DNA of 62,390 bases, from positions 1-62,390 of the forward strand of contig JASMDC010000023.1 in NCBI GenBank assembly GCA_030753015.1, written 5' to 3'. Of this stretch, positions 7,638-16,858 are shown one piece after another. Under the pieces are notes generated by a model. The model worked only from the letters and a program-made list of their open reading frames with translations, made no database searches and had not been told where the DNA came from. Each line of letters opens with the position of its first letter. Positions within the stretch are counted from its first letter, which is position 1. The position numbers and the translations under genes were made by a program. The DNA comes from Candidatus Undinarchaeales archaeon (GTDB lineage Archaea > SpSt-1190 > JASMDC01).

Positions 7638-9353
7638 TCAGTTACCGCTGCGCCTGGAGCACCATAGAGGCTGCTCCTCCAGGCCCCATGCTCGGGTGGC
7701 GTACTCCTTCACCATGCGATGCGTGTTGAAGTAAGAGCCCAGGCCGATAGCATGCTTCATGCGTGAGATCCAGCCAGCGCGGTTGTCGTAGTAGAGCGGG
7801 AGTATCTCGCGCTCCAGCCGCTTGTAGATGTTCGCGGCCTCCACATCGTCGTTGTTCTCCTCGCATCCCTTCTCACCGGGCCGGGGCCCGAGCGGCCAGC
7901 CCGACATGGGGTCCATCTCGTACCCCTCGATCCACCATCCGTCCAGCACCGATAGATTGGGCACTCCGTTGAGGGTCGCCTTCATACCGCTTGTACCCGA
8001 CGCCTCGAGGTAACGGAGAGGATTGTTGAGCCAGATATCGACACCGCTGACCATGAGGTGCGAGAGGTCCATGTCGTAGTTCTCCAAAAAGACGACCCTC
8101 ACGCGGTACTGGTCCCAGATGTGGTCTGATACCTCGTTGATGCGTCGGATGAAGTTTTTGCCCTCGTGGTCACGGGGATGGGTTTTGCCCGCGAACACGA
8201 ACTGGACCTTGCCCTTGCAGAGCTTGCCCAGGCGATGGAAGTCACGGAACACCAGGGTGGGTCGCTTGTACCCTGTTATGCGGCGAGCGAATCCGATGGT
8301 GAGCAGCTTCTTGTCCAGAAGCACCCAGGAGTGTGACTTTGCGTAATCGTGGAGCGCGCTCTTGGCCTGCTGATGCGCCTTCCACAGGGCCTTGTCGTTG
8401 ATCTCCTCCGCATGCTTCAGCAGCTCGGGCCTGTGGCGCCAACCTGGGAAGCTGCGATCGTAGAGGTCCTGCATGGGAGGGCATACCCAGAAGCTCGGGT
8501 GCACCCCATTGGTGATCGAGTCGATCTGGTGGTCAGGGAACATCCGGGCCGCCACCTCACCGTGCTTGCGCGCTACTGCGTTGGCATAGCGGCTGAGGTT
8601 GAGGGCGAGCATGGACATGTTGAGGGCGTCCTTGCCACCGAACTGGCGGAACTCCTTGTCTTCAGGTGCCAGATCACCCATGAAGGGTGCGGCCATCTCG
8701 TAGGGGAACACGTCGTGGCCTGCTCCCACGGGCGTATGGGTCGTGAACATGCAGCTCTGCTTGGTACGATCGACATCACCCTTGTTCTCCCTCAAGAGCT
8801 CGAGGGTAAGAAGCGCAGCGTGCCCCTCGTTCATGTGGAAGGTCTCGATATCGTTGTAGCCCAGCGTCCGTAGCATCTTGACGCCGCCGACACCCAGGAT
8901 CATCTCTTGGACTAACCGCTGGTGGGGGGTGGCGTCATAGAGCACATGAGTGTAGGCCCGTTGTTCGGGGGTGTTCTGCTCGACATCGGTGTCGAGCAGG
9001 AGGATGGGTACCACGTGACCGGTCTCCCCGACAACATCGTACTTCCAGGCACCCACATGGATGGTCTGGCCGCGAACGTTGAGGGTGATGACAGCAGGGG
9101 ACTTTTCCAGCTCGGAGGCGAACTCCCATCGGATCTCCTTCTCCACCTGATTGCCGGAGGGATCTATCATCTGGTAGAAGTACCCGGCGTTGTAGCACAG
9201 GGTCACGCCCACCAGGGGGATCTCCAGGTCAGCGGCCGAGCGCACGGTATCGCCGGCGAGCACACCTAGGCCTCCGGAGTAGGTTGGGATGTCCGAGTGG
9301 AGCCCAATCTCCATGCTGAAATAGGCGATACGCCTCTTACCGTTCCGCGTCAT
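7638..9353 (-). CDS. glgP: Alpha-glucan phosphorylase (GT35), short archaeal/bacterial form
   Basis: 571 residues, the compact form found in archaea and thermophiles rather than the 800-residue E. coli form. Visible motifs are YFSMEIGLHSDIPTYSGGLG at 11-30, HMNEGHAALL, THTPVGAGHD, and the PLP-lysine site EASGTSGMKAT with K458. The enzyme phosphorolyses alpha-1,4-glucan to glucose-1-phosphate, which could feed the nucleotidylyltransferase at 1140-2210 or glycolysis. It is a single gene convergent with the carbamoyltransferase. A TATA-like ATATAAAA at 9435-9442 on the minus strand could drive it with a leader of about 55 bases. Confidence 0.92.
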   Translation of the reverse strand: MTRNGKRRIAYFSMEIGLHSDIPTYSGGLGVLAGDTVRSAADLEIPLVGVTLCYNAGYFYQMIDPSGNQVEKEIRWEFASELEKSPAVITLNVRGQTIHVGAWKYDVVGETGHVVPILLLDTDVEQNTPEQRAYTHVLYDATPHQRLVQEMILGVGGVKMLRTLGYNDIETFHMNEGHAALLTLELLRENKGDVDRTKQSCMFTTHTPVGAGHDVFPYEMAAPFMGDLAPEDKEFRQFGGKDALNMSMLALNLSRYANAVARKHGEVAARMFPDHQIDSITNGVHPSFWVCPPMQDLYDRSFPGWRHRPELLKHAEEINDKALWKAHQQAKSALHDYAKSHSWVLLDKKLLTIGFARRITGYKRPTLVFRDFHRLGKLCKGKVQFVFAGKTHPRDHEGKNFIRRINEVSDHIWDQYRVRVVFLENYDMDLSHLMVSGVDIWLNNPLRYLEASGTSGMKATLNGVPNLSVLDGWWIEGYEMDPMSGWPLGPRPGEKGCEENNDDVEAANIYKRLEREILPLYYDNRAGWISRMKHAIGLGSYFNTHRMVKEYATRAWGLEEQPLWCSRRSGN

Positions 9354-9469
9354 GCTCTCACTCTCCCTCGCGGCTCTCGCGATGATGGGACGTACCCGCC
9401 CTGCGGAGCGGTGATTAAGGTGTCAAGCGGTCATTTTATATTTCTAGCTGGTCCGGGCCCGCTCGCCAA

Positions 9470-11770
9470 TCACTTCCTCCCTTTCTTTGGAGTGTCCTCC
9501 GCTTGTTCGAAGGTGAGCTGTCCACTCTTCTCCCCGAAGGTCAGCCGGGTCGTAGAGCCCGTGCTCACGCTCGAGGCGACGATGACTCCGGCCCTCGCCT
9601 CGACCACCATCTCGGCGATGCCCTTGAGCATGGCGACCGTCTCTTCACCACAGATCGTCGAGTCAGCGGCGATGATGAGGGTTGCGTCGTACTTATCACA
9701 CATTGCCTTGATGTGGAACACGAACTTGTAGAGCATGGTGGTGGCCTCCTTGATGGCGGAGACCGGGAGCTCGACGACAACGATGATGGAACTGACAGGG
9801 AAGTCATCCAGTGCTCGCTTCAGCTCGTACGAGAGCTTGTTGAAAGTGACGCCGATGGTACGACAGCCCTTGGTAGCCTCCTTGGAGTCCTCGATATTGG
9901 GATCCATGGAGAGCAGGAGAAGACGGTCGTCCTCAAGGAGCGCGTCCACATCCACCCCCTCAGAGAGCAGGTGGCGGGTGATGCCATGTCGGGCCTGGGC
10001 CACCCAGACGGCGTTGCGGTATGCGCGCAGGTTCGCGGTGAGGAGTCCCGAGATGAACTGCTCCTTGGGGAACTCCGGCTCGTACGTCACGAGGAGCGTA
10101 TACTTGTTCGGAATCTTCCCGATGGTACGGTTCAAGGGGCCGAAACCCCATGGGTGGGAATCGGCGAAGAACGCGTTCACCATGATGTCGGATACTCCTG
10201 CAGAGCGGTAGAGAGGCTTGGATGCGACCTCTTTGACGTTCTCCATCAGGATCTCGCCCACCTTGTCACGGGACATCACGTTCTTGAACGGCTCAAGGGC
10301 CAGGCGATGTGCCCGTAGGTAGAGCCGGGATATATAGCGGACCATGTCCTTCTCTGTGGCGCCCTTGTCCTTGCAGAAGGTCAGGAAGGCATCCCCGTCG
10401 AAGGCGATGCGGCCGCCTTCGGAGCGCACGAACTCGCCGCCCCAGACACCATCGATGGCGTTTATCACCACCTTGGTGAAGCCGGCCTCCAGCGGGATGG
10501 AGCCGAGGAACTTGTTCATGACCTCCGATACAGCCTGGGCAAGGACCAATGTCTTGGGGAGGATGTAGCCCTCTACACCGGGTGGAGGACGTTCCTCGGT
10601 GGTAGCGAAGTGGATCAGGATATCTCCCTTCATGCTGTCCTCTGTGTACTCCTTGTCTATCTTCGGCGGCTCCAGCTCCTTAAGGAGGTCGATGAGCGCG
10701 AAGAACAGGTCGGACACCCCTCGCTGCACATCGGTGTCGGACAAGTCGACCTCGCTCAGGTCGAAGCTCCGCTTTTCGGGATTGAACGTAACGTCCTGCA
10801 TTGCCTTGTTCTCTCGCAGGATGCGTCCGACCGCGCTCTCGAGCTCGTTGATCTTGAGGAACTTGCCAGCAAGATAGTCCAGGATATCCGCTGAGATGTG
10901 GACTTCCTCGCTTTCCTTGCGGGGACCCTTACGCGGGCCGATCACGAAAGCCTTTGTGAAGATCATCAAAGCCCTCAGTTTGTAGATATATCCTACGACA
11001 AGGAAGAAGAGACCTGCGAAGGAGTAGAACAGGGTCTCGGGGAAGATCATCTGACGCAACTGCTCGGGATACACCCAGAATTCGTATACGAGAATGCCTA
11101 GGAACGTCGTGACGAACAACGAGTCGGCGATCATCCACTTGAAGCGTCGGAACACCGGGCTCTCACGTACGATGAGGATGCCCGAGAGCGTGAAGTAGAG
11201 GTTGGCTACCAAGAAGGCCGCGATTCCAACGATGGGAAAGATATACACTCGTTCCTCTAGCATTATATGCGGGTTGAAGAACATTGGAACCACAGTCCCC
11301 GCCCCTGCGATGATTATAGAGAACACCGCATACTTCAGGTTCGATGGATCTAGCACCGTTGGTTGTAGCTCGAATACCTTGCACCAGTCCGCTAGGAAGA
11401 GCACCAGCACGAACACCGTCATGAACAGGAGCGACATCTTCACCTGGGGGAGCACGTTTGGCACATGAACCGACGCTTCGGCCAAGAGCTGGAGGGGGAC
11501 CACGAACACCGATGCTTGAAAGAGGATGAGGCCGATAACGAAGAGCACCATACCTGATGTGAGCGTGTCCCATGCCTCGGAGCGAACGCTTGTCCGGATT
11601 GTGAACCCATAGACAAGGGTCAAGTAGATGACCGCGGCCCAGAGGATGGTACCAAGACCCAATGAGGTCTTGCTCTGGATATCGATGAAGCGGGCTTCGG
11701 AACCCAGGATCGGCTGTGCGATGAGGATAGTAACGAGCGCTGCCAGGAGGAGAAGACGTCGGACGCTCAT
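9470..11770 (-). CDS. 7-TM receptor-like protein with cytosolic helical domain and degenerate RecA/DUF835-like domain
   Basis: 766 residues: signal peptide (1-24), seven TM helices to about 265, a charged helical region (265-340), a domain containing LEAGFTKVVINAIDGVWGGEF (about 410-430), and a C-terminal alpha/beta region (about 560-740) that reads like a RecA/KaiC fold without a P-loop. The tail is basic. The translation start is ATG 11770, which overlaps the upstream TGA as ATGA. The domain order suggests a membrane sensor that passes a signal to the KaiC-like and GTPase proteins of the same operon. It is paralogous over its length to the gene at 14572-16803. No kinase, methyl-acceptor or cyclase motif is visible. 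The family assignment is inference. Confidence 0.7.
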   Translation of the reverse strand: MSVRRLLLLAALVTILIAQPILGSEARFIDIQSKTSLGLGTILWAAVIYLTLVYGFTIRTSVRSEAWDTLTSGMVLFVIGLILFQASVFVVPLQLLAEASVHVPNVLPQVKMSLLFMTVFVLVLFLADWCKVFELQPTVLDPSNLKYAVFSIIIAGAGTVVPMFFNPHIMLEERVYIFPIVGIAAFLVANLYFTLSGILIVRESPVFRRFKWMIADSLFVTTFLGILVYEFWVYPEQLRQMIFPETLFYSFAGLFFLVVGYIYKLRALMIFTKAFVIGPRKGPRKESEEVHISADILDYLAGKFLKINELESAVGRILRENKAMQDVTFNPEKRSFDLSEVDLSDTDVQRGVSDLFFALIDLLKELEPPKIDKEYTEDSMKGDILIHFATTEERPPPGVEGYILPKTLVLAQAVSEVMNKFLGSIPLEAGFTKVVINAIDGVWGGEFVRSEGGRIAFDGDAFLTFCKDKGATEKDMVRYISRLYLRAHRLALEPFKNVMSRDKVGEILMENVKEVASKPLYRSAGVSDIMVNAFFADSHPWGFGPLNRTIGKIPNKYTLLVTYEPEFPKEQFISGLLTANLRAYRNAVWVAQARHGITRHLLSEGVDVDALLEDDRLLLLSMDPNIEDSKEATKGCRTIGVTFNKLSYELKRALDDFPVSSIIVVVELPVSAIKEATTMLYKFVFHIKAMCDKYDATLIIAADSTICGEETVAMLKGIAEMVVEARAGVIVASSVSTGSTTRLTFGEKSGQLTFEQAEDTPKKGRK

Positions 11771-12261
11771 CGCCAATCGTCCCCCTCTCCCATCTTCGCT
11801 CGCGCCCTCTCATATGCATGCATGAGGGTCGCTACGGCCTTGGGCGCCCGAGTGAACCTGTACAATTCGACAAACGCCATGAGTATGAAGATCCCCTTGA
11901 ACACAGCGAAGTAGTGCTTACCGGTCTTTAGCATATAGAACACTGTGTTCTTATGTGCGTACTCCTCCACTGTCCGTTCCGAGATGGTGCAAACTGCGTC
12001 AAGTGTGATAAAAACGATCGCGAAGTAGATGAGCAGCGTCATCTTGCCGAACCTCGACTCCTTGAGGTAGGAGTAAAGGAGCCAACAAACATACACAGCA
12101 AGGATCTCGGCAGCCGTCTCGAATGTCTTGGTTACAAGTAGGATGTAGAAATCGTACTCATCCAGGAAGCGTACGGGGCGGAGCCATGAGATCAGGCCGA
12201 TGATGATGAAGAAGCCCGCGAGCGATGTGATGAACAGTACCTTAAGGTGTTTCTCTTCCAT
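11767..12261 (-). CDS. Four-TM membrane protein in the GTPase/Roadblock operon
   Basis: 164 residues with TM helices at roughly 8-29, 38-66, 74-95 and 113-132, and a short basic cytosolic tail ending GEGDDWR. It overlaps the Roadblock gene by one base (TAATG) and the 7-TM gene by four (ATGA), so it is translationally coupled to both. I do not recognise the family. Position suggests a membrane partner or anchor for the cytosolic GTPase module. Confidence 0.7.
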   Translation of the reverse strand: MEEKHLKVLFITSLAGFFIIIGLISWLRPVRFLDEYDFYILLVTKTFETAAEILAVYVCWLLYSYLKESRFGKMTLLIYFAIVFITLDAVCTISERTVEEYAHKNTVFYMLKTGKHYFAVFKGIFILMAFVELYRFTRAPKAVATLMHAYERARAKMGEGDDWR

Positions 12262-12623
12262 TAGAGGATCTCCTGTATACGGGACGCCGATCGGCCCATC
12301 TCTAAGAGCACGGTGCCCAGAGGCGCCTCGGGGCCGGTCAGCACCACCAGCACGGCGGTGGAGCCCGCTCCTATGGCGATGAGGCGACCCGTGGACGTCT
12401 CGACGATGAACCGATTAACGTGTCCCTTCCTAAGTTCGATGAGAGCGGTCTCGGCCGCGCCCATCATCGTGGCAGACATAGCGGCGAACACAGCAGGATC
12501 GGTCCCCTTGAATATGTCCGATGCAATAAGGAGGCCCTCAGTAGTGACGATTGCCGATGCATCGATGACACCACACCGCTTGAGCATGGACAAGCATGTA
12601 TCGAGCTGCTCCTTCTTGTACAT
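12261..12623 (-). CDS. Roadblock/LC7-domain protein
   Basis: About 120 residues. The pattern of a short N-terminal helix, a VIDASAIVTTEGLLIASD strand pair, a central helix (MSATMMGAAETALIEL), then RFIVETSTGRLIAIGAGSTAVLVVL and a C-terminal helix is that of Roadblock/LC7 (MglB-like) proteins. These dimerise and act as platforms or GAPs for small Ras-like GTPases. The gene lies directly after a gene encoding such a GTPase. ATG 12623 is preferred because AGGTG sits about 6 bases upstream; an in-frame GTG at 12632 would add three residues. Confidence 0.85.
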   Translation of the reverse strand: MYKKEQLDTCLSMLKRCGVIDASAIVTTEGLLIASDIFKGTDPAVFAAMSATMMGAAETALIELRKGHVNRFIVETSTGRLIAIGAGSTAVLVVLTGPEAPLGTVLLEMGRSASRIQEIL

Positions 12624-12632
12624 ATCGGACAC

Positions 12633-13805
12633 CTATACCTGGATTATCGAGTCCACCAGCGTTTCGAACGCTAGATAGACACCTTCTCCCTCCTTCGCTG
12701 CTACTGGGATGATAGGGATTTCTTCGGGGATTGTCATTTGTTTTCGGATCTCATCCACGGAGATGGCATCGGCACGGTCCTGCTTGTTGGCCACGACAAC
12801 AAAGGGCAGGTCGTAGGTCTTGGTCGACTCGAGCATCTGCTTCGCTCGGGAAAAGCCTCCAGGATCGGTCGAATCTACCACAAGGAACACTCCCAGGGCC
12901 TGGCCTCCAAGAAGTTTCAGGATGGGATCGAACCTCTCCTGGCCAGGAGTACCGAATATATCGGCCGAGAACTCCTTATGGTCTATATGGCCGAAGTCAA
13001 GGGCAACGGTCGTTCCAAGGCGGTCCACTGACACCGATGCGTTGGAGAGGGCGTGTACGAAAGTTGATTTTCCCGCGTTGAACGGTCCGGTGACGAGAAG
13101 CTTCGGGATGTAGACCTTGACTCCGCCTGGCCGCGACACCTTGAACAACAGGGTTCGCTCGTTCTGGCTGTCCAGCCAGTCCGCTCGTAGCACTCCGTAG
13201 TACTGGCCGAACATCACCCGTTCACCCACACCCCCGACTCGGACCACGGCATTGAAGATCTTATCGCGGATCCGGGCGACGGTATCCTCCGCATAGGGCC
13301 AGGCCGTGAAGTTGGCGATTACAACACAGTCGTTGAGCCGTGCCTGCTTCAACCAGCGATGCACGAACTCCAGTGATCGCTCCTCACCGCAGAGGTCCAT
13401 GATTGTCGAGAGGGACTCGAAGAACAGTAGTGCACCAGTGGAGTCATCGATGGCCTTGGTCATCGTGGCGTCGATGCTCTCAAGGTCCTCAGGATCATCA
13501 ACCACATGTTTCGCGTCGGAAGGGGCCTTGGTCAGCCCGGAGTGAAGGTCGATTATGTTGAGCCGATCCTTGATTACGTCGAAGTCCCAACCGAAGCCCT
13601 CAACGTATTCCTGAACTTTCGATGGATGAGTGGTCGATACAACGAACACTCCTTGCATGCCATTCTCAATGTTCTTGACCGCGGTCTGGAGCCCGAACAC
13701 GCTCCCGTCGATACCGGGTTGTATAAGGTAGAGAAGGGACCGACCGCCAGGAACACCCCCGCTAAGGAGGGTGTCGAGCTTGGGGATGCATGTGGGAAGG
13801 ATCAC
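12633..13805 (-). CDS. Degenerate RecA/RAD55-like domain fused to a COG2229-type small GTPase
   Basis: 390 residues. Residues 1-230 follow the RAD55/KaiC layout (LDTLLSGGVPGG...) but lack a GKS/T P-loop, so ATP hydrolysis there is unlikely. Residues 235-390 are an intact Ras-like GTPase: G1 GPFNAGKST (240-248), G2 TTVALDFG (265-272), G3 GTPGQE (285-290), G4 NKQD (340-343) and G5-like VAAKEG. The TTVA.DFG and FGTPGQERF spacing is that of COG2229 GTPases, usually encoded beside Roadblock proteins as here. The GTG start overlaps the upstream TGA (GTGA). A GTP-switched partner of the KaiC-like neighbour is a reasonable inference. Confidence 0.85.
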   Translation of the reverse strand: MILPTCIPKLDTLLSGGVPGGRSLLYLIQPGIDGSVFGLQTAVKNIENGMQGVFVVSTTHPSKVQEYVEGFGWDFDVIKDRLNIIDLHSGLTKAPSDAKHVVDDPEDLESIDATMTKAIDDSTGALLFFESLSTIMDLCGEERSLEFVHRWLKQARLNDCVVIANFTAWPYAEDTVARIRDKIFNAVVRVGGVGERVMFGQYYGVLRADWLDSQNERTLLFKVSRPGGVKVYIPKLLVTGPFNAGKSTFVHALSNASVSVDRLGTTVALDFGHIDHKEFSADIFGTPGQERFDPILKLLGGQALGVFLVVDSTDPGGFSRAKQMLESTKTYDLPFVVVANKQDRADAISVDEIRKQMTIPEEIPIIPVAAKEGEGVYLAFETLVDSIIQV

Positions 13806-14515
13806 GGACCTTCCTCCAAGAACTGGATGTTGCCTTTCTGGACGTTATACTTGTACCATTCGGACGGAGTGGATTGAAGGCCCACCACGCGCATTGCCTT
13901 GGCATCGTTGTCCTTACGTACCTCAATGACTCCCTGAACTAGCTGGTTTATTGTTACCATGCTCTGCTCATCATGCATCCCTTCCTCGACTAGGAACATA
14001 CCCATGGCATCTATCTTCCTAACGGTGCTGGTGAGCACGTGCAGGAAGCGGAACACCGTGGGGAGCTTGGCGTACATGAGGATTATGGATAAGGAGTCCA
14101 CGAAGACCCAGACTTTCGAGATATTCTGCTTCCGCCACAGGGTATTGAGGAGGTCTGTGACCTCGATCGTTATGCCTGCCATATCCATTGGACCGTTGAC
14201 CTGACGGATGGATGGGTGGATAGGACCACTCAGACCGACGTTCACAGAGGCCGATACACAGTCGATGATACCGAAACGATCGCCATGAGGCTCCAGATCG
14301 AGGCCATTGCTATCGAACCAGTCGAGGAGCTTCTCACCCGTATCGTTCGTACTGATGTAGATTACACCTTCCTCACGCTCCAGCGCCCGGTGCATGAGGA
14401 TCTTTGCTACTTCGGACTTGTGGCTCATGGGGGGGCCCAGGATGACCACGTTCGAGCCACCCGGCACCTCACCCACGACAGCATCGAGCGGGCCCAAGCC
14501 CAAGGTATAGCTCAT
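13802..14515 (-). CDS. KaiC/RAD55-like RecA-fold protein with atypical P-loop
   Basis: 237 residues. The start (LGLGPLDAVVGEVPGGSNVVILG) and overall order match single-domain KaiC-like or RAD55-like ATPases, proposed as signalling hubs in archaea. The Walker A position reads GPPMSHKS (27-34), with His in place of the usual Gly before Lys; the Walker B-like strand ends VFVDSLS. Lys and Ser are kept, so nucleotide binding is possible but not assured. The frame extends seven codons further to an ATG at 14536, but a TATA box at 14539-14546 places the transcript start at the ATG at 14515. It is the first gene of a five-gene operon. Confidence 0.82.
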   Translation of the reverse strand: MSYTLGLGPLDAVVGEVPGGSNVVILGPPMSHKSEVAKILMHRALEREEGVIYISTNDTGEKLLDWFDSNGLDLEPHGDRFGIIDCVSASVNVGLSGPIHPSIRQVNGPMDMAGITIEVTDLLNTLWRKQNISKVWVFVDSLSIILMYAKLPTVFRFLHVLTSTVRKIDAMGMFLVEEGMHDEQSMVTINQLVQGVIEVRKDNDAKAMRVVGLQSTPSEWYKYNVQKGNIQFLEEGP

Positions 14516-14538
14516 CGGCCCTGCCAACGAGGACATAT

Positions 14539-14546
14539 TATATAAA
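14539..14546 (-). promoter_or_regulatory. TATA box of the KaiC-like/GTPase operon
   Basis: TTTATATA on the minus strand lies 24-31 bases from the ATG at 14515 and only 3 bases from the ATG at 14536, so it excludes the longer start if it is used. It is inside the 56-base gap between the operon and the upstream receptor gene. Confidence 0.65.
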
Positions 14547-14571
14547 TATACGGCGAGGGGTCCGGCGGCCG

Positions 14572-16803
14572 TTAAAGGGTGAGGGAAACGTACGACTCCT
14601 TGGTTGTCCCCACCAGTTGAGCCTTGATTCGACCATCCCGTTTTGCCTCGATCACGACCTCGCTGAGGTCGGACAGAACGGCGAAGGACCGGTCATCGCA
14701 CAGTTCGTTGTTAACCTCAAGGATGAAGGTGACATTGTAGGTCTCGCTCAAGCTCTTGAGGGCGCTAGCGAACCGGTAGAGCGCCAGAGGATGATTCTGG
14801 AGAAGGGGTATCGGTAGCGAGAGGACAGTGCATACACCGGAAGGAGGAAAGCTCTCTAGAGCCTTCTTTACGCTCCACTCCAGATCTGCGAACCTGTCGC
14901 CTACTCTGGAGACGTTGGTACCAACATCGGTTACGCCCTCGATAGTGGCATCGATGCGCATCAGCTTTAGGGCATTCTCCTCCAGCAGGGCCTCAGCAGG
15001 GAGATAGGCGGAGATGAACTCGGTCAGCACTGCGTGCTTCGCCTGTGTCACCCATAGAGCATTACGGTAATGCTCGAGGTTCTCAGCAAGAAAGGCTGCA
15101 CAGAATCGTTCTTTGGGGAAGCCCGAATCGGCTGCCAAGAGCGTAAGATAGCCTGCATGCAGCCTTCCGATTTCTTTCTCCAGTTCCTGGAAGCCCCACC
15201 CGTGATTACGTGCGAAATAGGCGTTGAGGAGGATTTCTGAGACATCAGCGGCCCGATAGAGCGGTTTCTCGACAACCTTACGAACATGATCCTCGAGGAG
15301 AGCGTTCAGATGCTTGTGGTCGATGAGCTTTGTGACAGGTCCGAACATTACGCGGTGCGCTTTGAGATACTTCTGAATGGCAGCGTCCACAAGCTCTTCC
15401 TCATCCAGCTCCTCCTCTTCGAGCTCTTTGAAGAAACCGTCGGCATCGAAGGCAAGACCGCTGTCCACATGTTCGAAGAACTCGCCCCCCCATGCTTCAT
15501 GTGCCTTGTTGGCCACGACTTTGCTGAATCCCGCCTCAAGAGGAAGGGCGGAAAGAAGAGCATCCATGGTCTCCTGGAAAGCGGTCTTGAGCACACGAGA
15601 GCGGGGTAGAAGGTGCCCTGTGACCTTGGGAGGGAGATCCTCTATCTGGTCGTCGAAACGCTTCAGAAGGCGAGCCTTCAATGAGTCTTCAGTATAGTCC
15701 TCGTCCACAACCGGCGGGTGGAACCTGACGATGCTCTCGAACAGGGTAGTGTAGAGGTCAGTGAGCCCAACAAGGACCTGTTCGGAGGACGTGTCCAGAT
15801 CCTTGGTCTTCAGACGACGCTTGTCCCGGTCGTACTTGAGCGGTGCGAGAGCGGGCTCGTCCCGGACTGCTTTGATGAGCATGCCCTCTATCGGAGCCTC
15901 GCTGATAAAGCGACCCACCAGGAACGTGACGACCTCAATCGCGAGCTCACCCTCGACCTCGGAGACCTCCAGTTCGGTGCTCTCAGGGAGCAGGGCCTTG
16001 ACGAAGAGCTGCATAGCCTGAAGATGGAGCACGTAGCCTATGAGGAGGAGGAGGATGCCTGTAAAGAGAGGGAAGAGGATGGGCGCGTACACGTCGACAC
16101 GCATATCAGCGGGGGTTGCCACGTACTCGCCAACCATCACGATCATCAGGCAGGTGAGCAGGACCGAATAGCCAACCATCCACTTGAACCGCGAGAGAAC
16201 GCGGACACGCGTCAAGAGGAAATACCCCGTGAGGGTGAAGTAGGCGTTCAGGGCAAGGAACGCCGCGCACGCGATGATGGGGAAGGTCATGGTCCGAGGC
16301 TCGATACCGACGTTCGGGAGATCAAGGAAAGGGAACGCGAAGGCCAGGGACGCCAGCACAATGGCAACGGGGAGGAAGCCCAGGTTGCGTGTGGCCATGA
16401 TGCGGGGCGAGAGCGAGAATATACGTGACCACTCAACGAGGAAGAGGAAGCCAGATGTGACAACTGAAAAAATGAACAGGATCCTAACGGCGGTCGGGAT
16501 GGGATTGAGGGCGAGCCAGGGCTCGTATGCAGTCAGTGGTACTGACAGATAGGAGGCTTGAACAATCGTAAGCCCAACAAGGAACAGTACCTGGCCGCTG
16601 GTGGCGAGCGTCCACACACGAGCGAGAGTGGCACGGCGGATCTCGTCACACTAGACAAGCACTAGGAAGAACACCAGCACCCAGAGCACGAATACCGCCA
16701 CAGACGAGGTGGGGGGATAGATGTTGATAGCGTACTCCTCTGCCACGACGGGGCTCATTACCAAAAGGAGTACTATCATAAGGAGGAGAGCTCGCGTTCG
16801 CAT
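14572..16803 (-). pseudogene. Second 7-TM receptor-like protein, interrupted by an in-frame TAG
   Basis: The ATG at 16803 opens 50 codons: a signal peptide and the first TM helix, ending FLVLV. TAG follows at 16653-16651. The same frame then continues for 692 codons without a stop to 14572. Aligned to the intact paralog at 9470-11770, the TAG falls just after TM1, and the downstream part holds the remaining six TM helices, the cytosolic helical domain and the C-terminal RecA-like region. The downstream frame alone could start at GTG 16617. Choices are a nonsense mutation, a sequencing error, amber readthrough, or two separate products. TAG is an ordinary stop for other genes here, which argues against general recoding. 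Confidence 0.65.
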
Positions 16804-16858
16804 CGTTCACGCCCCCCCTCCACATCTTTTTATCTTTATCCCGATATGGTGGTATATC

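Noticed and set aside
15718..16428. Plus-strand frame of 236 codons
   Set aside because: Antisense to the receptor gene; highly charged, low-complexity translation without hydrophobic core.
16651..16653. Pyrrolysine as the settled explanation for the amber codon
   Set aside because: TAG terminates several ordinary genes in this window and no pyl gene is present; readthrough remains only one of several options.
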